Shown here piece by piece: positions 7,017-12,205 of a DNA stretch of 12,205 bases. Both the position numbers and the translations under genes were made by a program. Below the pieces are notes generated by a model. The model worked only from the letters and a program-made list of their open reading frames with translations. It had not been told where the DNA came from and made no database searches. Position 1 is the stretch's first letter. Each line of letters begins with the position of its first letter. The DNA comes from Chloroflexota bacterium (GTDB lineage Bacteria; Chloroflexota; Anaerolineae; DTPP01), in contig JAAYZY010000024.1 in the NCBI GenBank assembly GCA_012514615.1, positions 1 through 12,205 of the forward strand, written 5' to 3'.

Positions 7017-7484
7017 TTACCCTTCCTCGCCCACGGCCGCGTCCGCGTCTTCAGCGTGTCCATCCTCGGACCAGATGGGCTTCCGCTTGGGCTGCCAGCC
7101 TTCCGGCCGAGCCTCCGGGTGGCGGCTAAAATAGTCTTCCAGGGCGCGGTGCAGGGCATCGGCCGCCAGGTTGGAGCAGTGCATCTTGTGCTGCGGCAGC
7201 CCCCCCAGGGCCTTGGCCACCTTGTTGCGCGTCAAGGCCAGGGCCTCGTCGATGGTCTTTCCCTTGATCATCTCGGTGGTGATGGAGCTGGTGGCAATGG
7301 CCGCGCCGCAGCCGAAGGTGCGGAACTTGATATCCACAATGCGGTCGCCCTCGATCTTCAGATACATCTCCATCAGGTCGCCGCAAACAGGGTTGCCCTC
7401 CTTGCCCACGCCGTCGGCGTCTTCGATCACGCCCACGTTGCGCGGGTTGCGGAAGTGTTCAATGACCAGGTCGCTGTATTCCAT
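7017..7484 (-). CDS. iscU: Fe-S cluster scaffold protein IscU/NifU-N type
   Basis: Predicted 155-residue scaffold on which IscS-derived sulfur and iron form clusters. Three ligand cysteines are present: Cys34 (NPVCGD, with Asp36), Cys59 (TFGCGAA) and Cys103 ([12 protein letters not shown], with His102). The HscA-recognition motif LPPVK of proteobacterial IscU reads LPQHK (96-100), and no hscA or hscB is in the window, so chaperone-assisted release as in E. coli is not indicated. The last 30 or so residues are an acidic tail beyond the usual core. The ATG at 7484 begins the family's typical N-terminus ([14 protein letters not shown]); the upstream ribosome site is weak (GGGAAAG). It follows the radical SAM gene by 35 bases. 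Confidence 0.95.
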   Translation of the reverse strand: MEYSDLVIEHFRNPRNVGVIEDADGVGKEGNPVCGDLMEMYLKIEGDRIVDIKFRTFGCGAAIATSSITTEMIKGKTIDEALALTRNKVAKALGGLPQHKMHCSNLAADALHRALEDYFSRHPEARPEGWQPKRKPIWSEDGHAEDADAAVGEEG

Positions 7485-7519
7485 CGCGTTCTTTCCCACT
7501 CTCCTGTGGTGATTGGGTC

Positions 7520-8488
7520 TTACTCCGTAGAAGCGGCGGCCCCCACGGGGACTGCCGCGGCGCCGCTCGTGCCGGCCGGCAGGCGCATCAGCGGCCGCAG
7601 CCCAAAGATCTTCAGCCCGGCCAGCACCGCCCCCGGGTGCCAGTCGTAGGCCAGCGAGAGCTCCACATGGGCGGCAAACCCGCACTTGCCACAGTCGGCT
7701 TCGCCGCGGCCCTTCAGGTAGCAGCCCGTGCGCAGCGAGCCGTCCGGGTCCACGTCGGCCAGCAGCCAGTCGTGGCAGCGCCACGCGTTGGTCCTCATCC
7801 GCTGCAGCGTGCCAGCCGAGTTCATGATGGGGTAGCCCTGCCGTTTCAGGTCCAGCAGCGCATCCAGCACCGGCGCCCGCTCCGTCAGCGGCAGGAAGAG
7901 GTCGGCCGCTTCAGGGTAGGGATAGTGGAACTGGAAGGTGAAGCCCTGCACCTTGTCGGCCAAGAAGCGCACCGTCTCTGGGATCTCCTGCCAGTTGCGC
8001 CGGTTGATGGTCAGTTGGGCAAACGTGCGCCGGTGGGTAGAGCGGGCCAGGTTGGCCATGATCGTGTCGAAGGTGGGCCCGCGGTTGAAGTCGTGGTTCT
8101 CCTGCAGCCCGTCGATGCTCACCCAGAGCAGGTCGGCCGAACTCTCCAGCGACAGGGTGCCGTTGGTGGTCACGCCCACGAAAGGAAAGCGCTGCTTGGC
8201 GGCCTGTACCAGGTTGTCCAGGCGAAGGTCGCCATCCCGCCAGAGGAACGGCTCGCCGCCCTCGAAGATGGCCAGGCGCACCCCCATGCGCTCCAGGCGG
8301 TCGAAGAGGGGCACGGCCTGGTCGTAGGGCAGGTCGTCGGCTGGCCGCCGCCAGAAGGGGCACCCCTGGCAGCGCAGGTTGCAGCGGTGCGTCAGCTTGA
8401 CGCCGGCCAGGAAGGGACGCCGCCGCCCCAAGAGGCGGGCCTCAACACTGCCGCGCACGAAATCCCAGTACGGCGAAACCAGCCTCAT
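7520..8488 (-). CDS. Radical SAM protein with C-terminal Cys cluster, function unknown
   Basis: Predicted 322-residue enzyme. THRCNLRCQGC gives the radical SAM motif C36-x3-C40-x2-C43, which binds the SAM-cleaving 4Fe-4S cluster. GGEP (77-80) is the SAM-binding strand, followed by VTTNGT and WVSIDGL. A second set of cysteines, Cys238 (WRCHDW), Cys256 (TGCYLKG), Cys266 and Cys269 (ADCGKCG), sits in a layout like SPASM or HpnH-type C-termini and may hold an extra cluster. The tail ends in an Ala-rich stretch. The start ATG overlaps the iscS stop (ATGA), so it is firmly in the operon between iscS and iscU. The substrate is unknown. HpnH-like, peptide-modifying and cofactor-related enzymes are all conceivable. 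Confidence 0.9.
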   Translation of the reverse strand: MRLVSPYWDFVRGSVEARLLGRRRPFLAGVKLTHRCNLRCQGCPFWRRPADDLPYDQAVPLFDRLERMGVRLAIFEGGEPFLWRDGDLRLDNLVQAAKQRFPFVGVTTNGTLSLESSADLLWVSIDGLQENHDFNRGPTFDTIMANLARSTHRRTFAQLTINRRNWQEIPETVRFLADKVQGFTFQFHYPYPEAADLFLPLTERAPVLDALLDLKRQGYPIMNSAGTLQRMRTNAWRCHDWLLADVDPDGSLRTGCYLKGRGEADCGKCGFAAHVELSLAYDWHPGAVLAGLKIFGLRPLMRLPAGTSGAAAVPVGAAASTE

Positions 8489-9687
8489 CGCACCTCCGCC
8501 GGCTGGCGCGGGCCACCCTCGTAGAGGGGGCTCATGGCCCGTAGCTTGGTCACGATCCCCGGCAGCACCTCCAGCACCCGGGCGATGTCGGCCTCAGTGG
8601 TGCTGTGGCCCAACGTCAGACGCAGCGAACCGTGGGCGATCTCGTGGGGCAGGCCCATGGCCAGCAAGACGTGGGAAGGCTCCAGCGAGGCCGAGGTACA
8701 GGCCGAGCCGCTGGAGGCGCAGACCCCTTCCATATCCAGGTGCAGCAGGATCGACTCGCCCTCGATGCCGCGAAAGACGAAGCTGGCGCTGTTGGGCAGG
8801 CGCTGGGTGGGGTGGCCGGTGAGCTGGCTGTCGGGAATCTGCGCCAGCACGCCTTGGATGAGCTGATCCCGCAGCCGCCGCAGCCGGGCGTTCTGTTCCT
8901 CCAGGCGTTCGTAGGCCAAGCGCAGCGCGGTGGCCAGGCCCACAATGTAGGGGACGTTCTCTGTGCCGGCGCGGCGGCCGCCTTCGTGCCCACCGCCGGT
9001 CTGCGTCGGCCAGAGGGGCACCCCGCGGCGGGCGTAGAGCACGCCCACGCCCTTGGGGCCGTAGAACTTGTGCGCCGAAAGCGACATGAGGTCCACCTGC
9101 AGGGCCTGCACATCCAGGGGCAGGGAGCCGCCGGCCTGCACCGCGTCGGTGTGGAAGGGGATGCCGCGCTCCCGGGCCAAGGCCCCGATCTCGGCGATGG
9201 GCTCCACCGTGCCCACCTCGTTGTTGGCGTACATGATGCTGATGAGCGCTGTATCTGGGCGGATGGCCCGCTGGACCTCGGCCGGGTCCACCACGCCGTA
9301 GCGGTCCACCGGGACAAAGGTGGCCTCGAAACCGAAGTGCTTGACCATCTCTTCCACGGTGTGGCTAATGGCGTGGTGCTCCACGCTGCTGGTGATGAGG
9401 TGGGCCCCCTTGCCGACAGCGCGCCGGTTGAAGCCCACACCCCGCAGGGCCAGGTTGTCGCTCTCGGAACCGCAGCCGGTGAAGATGACCTCCCGCGGCT
9501 CGCAGCGGAGGATATCCGCCACCGTCTCCCGCGCCTCAGCCATGGCCCGGCCGGCCTGCCGCCCCAGGCTGTAGATGCTGGAAGCGTTGCCGTAGCGCTC
9601 CGTCCAGTAGGGCAGCATCGCTTCCACCACCTGCGGGTGCACCGGCGTGGTGGCGGCGTGGTCCAAGTAGATGAGTTTCTGCTCCAT
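8485..9687 (-). CDS. iscS: Cysteine desulfurase IscS
   Basis: Predicted 400-residue PLP enzyme, normal IscS length. It converts cysteine to alanine and keeps the sulfur as a persulfide for IscU and MnmA. Key features are LDHAATTPVHP near the N-terminus, His104 in SSVEHHAISHT, HTDAVQ (Asp181, Gln184), the PLP lysine Lys207 in SAHKFYGPKG, and the sulfur-carrying Cys330 in ASSGSACTSAS on the long flexible loop of group I enzymes. Arg356 (SLRLTLG) would bind the substrate carboxylate. The ATG at 9687 is chosen because GGGAGGA (9697-9703) sits nine bases upstream; a TTG at 9717 would lie inside cysK and lacks support. Its stop overlaps the next start. Confidence 0.97.
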   Translation of the reverse strand: MEQKLIYLDHAATTPVHPQVVEAMLPYWTERYGNASSIYSLGRQAGRAMAEARETVADILRCEPREVIFTGCGSESDNLALRGVGFNRRAVGKGAHLITSSVEHHAISHTVEEMVKHFGFEATFVPVDRYGVVDPAEVQRAIRPDTALISIMYANNEVGTVEPIAEIGALARERGIPFHTDAVQAGGSLPLDVQALQVDLMSLSAHKFYGPKGVGVLYARRGVPLWPTQTGGGHEGGRRAGTENVPYIVGLATALRLAYERLEEQNARLRRLRDQLIQGVLAQIPDSQLTGHPTQRLPNSASFVFRGIEGESILLHLDMEGVCASSGSACTSASLEPSHVLLAMGLPHEIAHGSLRLTLGHSTTEADIARVLEVLPGIVTKLRAMSPLYEGGPRQPAEVR

Positions 9688-9696
9688 CGTTCGGGT

Positions 9697-9703
9697 TCCT
9701 CCC
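9697..9703 (-). promoter_or_regulatory. Ribosome binding site of iscS
   Basis: GGGAGGA on the minus strand, nine bases before the ATG at 9687. It settles the start and lies just beyond the cysK stop codon. Confidence 0.75.
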
Positions 9704-9706
9704 ACT

Positions 9707-10621
9707 CTAGCCTTCAAACAGGTCTGTGCTCAGATACCGCTCGCCGGTGTCTGGCAAGATCACCACCACCTGAGCCCCCGCCCCCAGGCGGGCGGCCACC
9801 TGCAGTGCGGCGCAGGCTGCCGCTCCGGAGGAGATGCCTGCCAGAATGCCCTCGCGGCGGGCCAGGGCTCTGGCCGTATCCCGAGCCGCCTCGTAGGTCA
9901 TGGTGATGACCTCGTCCAGCAGGTCCCGCTGCAGCACCTGGGGCACAAAGCCGGCCCCTATGCCCTGAAGCCTGTGGGAGCCGGGCGCACCGCCAGAGAG
10001 CACCGGCGAATCGGCCGGCTCCACCGCCACCACCCAGGTACGGGGATCTCGCTCTTTCAGCGCCTGGCCCACGCCGGTGATGGTGCCGCCGGTGCCCACG
10101 CCAGCCACGAAGGCCTGGATCGGCCCGCGCATCTGAGCCAGGATCTCAGGCCCGGTGGTCTGGCGGTGGGCTTGGGGGTTGGCCGGGTTGGTGAACTGCT
10201 GGGGCATGTAGTAGTCTGGGTGCTCCTGCACCAGGGCGTCGGCCGCGGCCAACGCGCCGCCCATCCCCTGGGCCCCCGGCGTCAGCACCAGCTCAGCGCC
10301 GCGGGCCCGCAGCAGGGCCCGCCGCTCGGCGCTCATGGTCTCGGGCATGGTAAGGATCAGGCGGTAGCCGCGGGCCGCCGCCACCATGGCCAGGCCGATG
10401 CCGGTATTGCCGCTGGTGGGCTCCACGATGGCGCCGCCCGGCCGCAGCCGCCCGTCCCTCTCGGCCGCGTCCACCATGGCCAAGGCGATGCGGTCTTTGA
10501 TGCTGCCGCCGGGGTTCATTCCCTCCAGCTTGGCCCAGACGGCGGCGCTGCCCGGTCCGGGCAGCCGCTCCAACCGCACCAGCGGCGTCTTGCCGATCTG
10601 CTGCAGGATCTCTCTAGCCAT
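9707..10621 (-). CDS. cysK: Cysteine synthase (O-acetylserine sulfhydrylase)
   Basis: Predicted 304-residue PLP enzyme making cysteine from O-acetylserine and sulfide. The PLP lysine is Lys42 in NPGGSIKDR; the substrate loop is PTSGNTG (68-74); the phosphate-binding loop is [10 protein letters not shown] (174-183); ISSGAA (263-268) and DTGERYLST (291-299) complete the family pattern. The DTGERYLST end favours CysK over CysM, but the split is not certain. The ATG at 10621 is preceded by GGGGGAG (10631-10637) and overlaps the end of cysE by 8 bases. Upstream ATGs at 10639 and 10669 lie deeper in cysE and add non-homologous residues. It stands between the gene that makes its substrate and the gene that uses its product. 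Confidence 0.95.
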   Translation of the reverse strand: MAREILQQIGKTPLVRLERLPGPGSAAVWAKLEGMNPGGSIKDRIALAMVDAAERDGRLRPGGAIVEPTSGNTGIGLAMVAAARGYRLILTMPETMSAERRALLRARGAELVLTPGAQGMGGALAAADALVQEHPDYYMPQQFTNPANPQAHRQTTGPEILAQMRGPIQAFVAGVGTGGTITGVGQALKERDPRTWVVAVEPADSPVLSGGAPGSHRLQGIGAGFVPQVLQRDLLDEVITMTYEAARDTARALARREGILAGISSGAAACAALQVAARLGAGAQVVVILPDTGERYLSTDLFEG

Positions 10622-11501
10622 CTCGTCGTTCTCCCCCATCCGCCCGGCGCAGCACCGGGTCTCGGCCATCGCCGCCGGGGCGTCGGTCGGCCAGCTTGGG
10701 CGTGGCAGTCGAAGCCGGCAGGCCGCGCACCTGGGCCTCTAGGGCGGCGATGCGCCCTTCCAGGGCCTGGATCGTCTCTGTGATCGGGTCGGGCAGGCGC
10801 TCGTGGTGCAGGTCTGGCTCGCGCCAGCAGCGCACCGACACGCCGTTGATCTTGACCACGCGGCCGGGCACGCCCACCACCGTGGCCCCGGCCGGCACCG
10901 GCTTGACCACCACCGACCCGGAGCCGATGCGCGCCCCATCGCCCACCTCGATGGGCCCCAGGATGATGGCGTTGCTGCCCAACACCACGCTGTGCCCCAC
11001 CGTGGGGTGCCGCTTGACCTTCTCCAGGGAGACGCCGCCTAGCACCACTCCCTTGTACATGAGCACATCATCGCCCACTTCGGCGGTCTCGCCGATGACC
11101 ACGCCCATGCCATGGTCGATGAAGAAGCGCCGCCCGATGGTCGCGCCAGGGTGGATCTCGATGCCGGTGAAGAAGCGGGCCAGGTGCGACACCAAGCGGC
11201 CCAGCAGGCGCAGGCGGCGGCGCCAGAGGGCGTGGGCCAGGCGGTACAGCCAGATGGCGTGCAGGCCAGGGTAGGCCAGTACCACCTCCAACACGCTGCG
11301 GGCCGCCGGGTCGTGGGTGAAGACGGTGCGCACATCCTCGCGCAGCATGGTCCACAGCCCGGTCCTTTGCCCCGGCGGGGTCGCCCGGTAGGGGCAGGGG
11401 TCGCAGGGCGGCTGGCCTGCCCGGCGCATCCCGGGCGGCAACATCGGCTGACGCTCTTCCAACAGCTCTGGGCACGAAGCCGGTCGGGTGATTTCGGTCA
11501 T
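10614..11501 (-). CDS. cysE: Serine O-acetyltransferase with N- and C-terminal extensions
   Basis: Predicted 295-residue enzyme that acetylates serine with acetyl-CoA, the first step of cysteine synthesis. The core begins at about residue 52 ([18 protein letters not shown]) and ends at about 226, with the left-handed hexapeptide-repeat helix: [16 protein letters not shown] (116-131, Asp129 and His130), [10 protein letters not shown], and His165 in [10 protein letters not shown]. Ahead of the core lies a 51-residue extension with a PPCDPCPYR motif. Behind it lies a helix with coiled-coil character (about 238-261) and a charged tail ending in RRDG rather than the terminal Ile that docks into CysK in studied complexes. 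The ATG at 11501 has AAGGAG five bases upstream and overlaps the iscR stop (ATGA), supporting the long form; Met52 (11348) is the alternative start. Confidence 0.93.
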   Translation of the reverse strand: MTEITRPASCPELLEERQPMLPPGMRRAGQPPCDPCPYRATPPGQRTGLWTMLREDVRTVFTHDPAARSVLEVVLAYPGLHAIWLYRLAHALWRRRLRLLGRLVSHLARFFTGIEIHPGATIGRRFFIDHGMGVVIGETAEVGDDVLMYKGVVLGGVSLEKVKRHPTVGHSVVLGSNAIILGPIEVGDGARIGSGSVVVKPVPAGATVVGVPGRVVKINGVSVRCWREPDLHHERLPDPITETIQALEGRIAALEAQVRGLPASTATPKLADRRPGGDGRDPVLRRADGGERRDG

Positions 11502-11935
11502 GCAAGCTCCTTGGCGTGGGGGGCCGGCTGGGGACTCTGCAGGTCAGCCAGGGTGATGCCATCCAGCGTCTCCACCAGACGGTCGTGCACCTGCTCCCAC
11601 ACGCTGCGGGTGGCGCACGACGCCTCGCGAGCGCAGGACGTGTGGCTGCAATCGCCCAGGCACTGGATCGGCACAATGCTGCCTTCCAAGGCACGGATGA
11701 TGTCGCCGGCCGTGATCACCTCGGGGGCGCGCCCCAGCTCGTAGCCGCCGTACGCGCCGCGGGTGCTCTGCACCAAGCCAGCCCGGCGCAGCGAGGCCAT
11801 GATCTGCTCCAGATAGGGCAGGGGCAGGCCCTCGGCCTCGGCCACCTCGGCCAGCGAGACCGGGCCTTGCCCGTGAAAGCGGCTCAGCCTAGCCATGGCT
11901 CGCAAGCCATACTGTTCCCTGGTAGAAAACCTCAT
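11498..11935 (-). CDS. iscR: Rrf2-family transcriptional regulator, IscR-like
   Basis: Predicted 145-residue DNA-binding regulator. The N-terminal winged helix shows the family opening [14 protein letters not shown], a [19 protein letters not shown] recognition region (28-46) and a wing with [11 protein letters not shown] (59-69). A cysteine group follows at 92, 96, 101 and 107, similar in position to the three cysteines that hold the 2Fe-2S cluster in E. coli IscR, so Fe-S sensing is likely. CymR-type members lack these cysteines, yet the neighbours cysE and cysK would suit a cysteine regulator too. First gene of the operon, with a promoter and palindrome just upstream, so it probably represses itself and the whole unit. 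Confidence 0.93.
   Translation of the reverse strand: MRFSTREQYGLRAMARLSRFHGQGPVSLAEVAEAEGLPLPYLEQIMASLRRAGLVQSTRGAYGGYELGRAPEVITAGDIIRALEGSIVPIQCLGDCSHTSCAREASCATRSVWEQVHDRLVETLDGITLADLQSPQPAPHAKELA
11507..11512 (-). promoter_or_regulatory. Ribosome binding site of cysE
   Basis: AAGGAG on the minus strand, five bases before the ATG at 11501 and inside the end of iscR. It supports translation of the N-terminal extension of CysE. Confidence 0.75.
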
Positions 11936-11947
11936 GACAACCCCACC

Positions 11948-11971
11948 AATTCCTACTAAAAGGTCGGGATT
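11948..11971. promoter_or_regulatory. Putative Rrf2/IscR operator
   Basis: Imperfect 24-bp inverted repeat: on the minus strand AATCCCGAC, six bases, GTAGGAATT, with 7 of 9 arm positions paired. It starts directly after the -10 box and covers the likely transcription start of iscR, where a bound repressor would block the promoter. The layout (YCxAC-type arms around an AT-rich centre) resembles known Rrf2-family sites. Binding is inference. Confidence 0.6.
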
Positions 11972-11999
11972 ATTCTAGCACAGGCAGCCACAAAGTCAA
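11972..11999 (-). promoter_or_regulatory. Promoter of the iscR operon
   Basis: Minus strand TTGACT (11999-11994), 16 bases, TAGAAT (11977-11972), 37 bases upstream of the iscR start. It is the only good promoter seen for the eight-gene unit that ends at 5621. Confidence 0.65.
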
Positions 12000-12037
12000 G
12001 TGGGGTGAAGTGGGCCGGCGCCGGGAGGGACGCAGGG

Positions 12038-12205
12038 CTAGGGTGCGGGGTGGGCGCGAGCCAACCAGGCGGCGTAGAGGGCTACAGAACCGGCCACCGC
12101 GGCGTTCAGCGAGGTGATGCGCCCCTGCATGGGCAAGCGCACCAACAGGTCGCAGCGCTCCCGAGTCAGGCGGCGCAGCCCCTCGCCCTCGCTGCCCACC
12201 ACCAG
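12038..12205 (-). CDS. rlmB: SpoU/TrmH-family RNA 2'-O-methyltransferase, 3' end only
   Basis: The last 55 codons of a gene that continues past the right edge, read directly from the sequence. [13 protein letters not shown] matches SpoU motif 2, and [15 protein letters not shown] matches motif 3, where the SLN-x-(S/A)-VA segment helps form the knotted SAM-binding fold. The tail [10 protein letters not shown] ends at a TAG (12038-12040). RlmB methylates a guanosine 2'-OH in 23S rRNA. The subfamily (RlmB, TrmH or TsnR) cannot be fixed without the N-terminal part, though RlmB fits best. It ends about 100 bp upstream of iscR and reads in the same direction; no T-run terminator separates them, only a GC palindrome near 12016-12022. 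Confidence 0.82.
   Translation of the reverse strand: MVVGSEGEGLRRLTRERCDLLVRLPMQGRITSLNAAVAGSVALYAAWLARAHPAP

Noticed and set aside
5905..7134. Long rightward open frame (409 codons) opposite mnmA and iscU
   Set aside because: The opposite strand has unmistakable MnmA and IscU motifs; long antisense frames are expected at this GC content.
8605..9906. Long rightward open frame (433 codons) opposite iscS
   Set aside because: Antisense to a fully motif-supported cysteine desulfurase; its translation shows no domain.
12012..12026. GC palindrome (GGCCGGCGCCGG) after the methyltransferase gene as a terminator
   Set aside because: No T-run follows and the symmetry is short; it may be chance in GC-rich DNA.
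1..12205. tRNA, rRNA, tmRNA, RNase P RNA, SRP RNA or CRISPR array
   Set aside because: Looked for T-loop sequences, conserved RNA cores and regularly spaced repeats on both strands by eye; none found.

Overview
The window looks like one stretch of a high-GC bacterial chromosome, most likely Chloroflexota (Anaerolineae/Caldilineae-like). The clues are a lipoprotein with a long Thr-Pro linker of a kind common in that phylum, the overall base composition, and tightly overlapping genes. The lineage call is inference from style, not a match.

Region 1 (1-3720). A secreted lipoprotein with a glycosidase-like barrel reads rightward. It converges on a leftward pair: a DksA/TraR-type zinc-finger protein whose stop overlaps the start of a secreted subtilisin-family (S8) peptidase. 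A strong hairpin sits between the convergent ends.

Region 2 (3721-5620). This is a damaged or rearranged zone. The 3' quarter of an asparagine synthetase gene ends abruptly at about 4195. It is followed by about 95 bp of hairpin-rich DNA and then by a tyrosine recombinase that has a good upstream promoter, but degenerate catalytic positions and an unusual C-terminal tail. About 420 bp with no supportable gene follow.

Region 3 (5621-11999). A long leftward sulfur operon runs in transcription order iscR, cysE, cysK, iscS, a radical SAM protein, iscU, mnmA and a small membrane protein. It starts from a promoter with an adjacent imperfect palindrome suited to an Rrf2-family repressor. The genes chain together: CysE activates serine, CysK makes cysteine, IscS takes the sulfur as a persulfide, IscU builds Fe-S clusters on it, and MnmA puts it into tRNA. 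The radical SAM protein is probably a client of the clusters and has no assigned substrate. Most junctions overlap or are under 40 bp.

Region 4 (12038-12205). The 3' end of a SpoU/TrmH-family RNA 2'-O-methyltransferase runs off the right edge.

No rRNA, tRNA or CRISPR array was seen. The points of most interest are the radical SAM gene inside the Fe-S operon, the extended serine acetyltransferase, the repressor palindrome, and the asparagine synthetase/recombinase junction.
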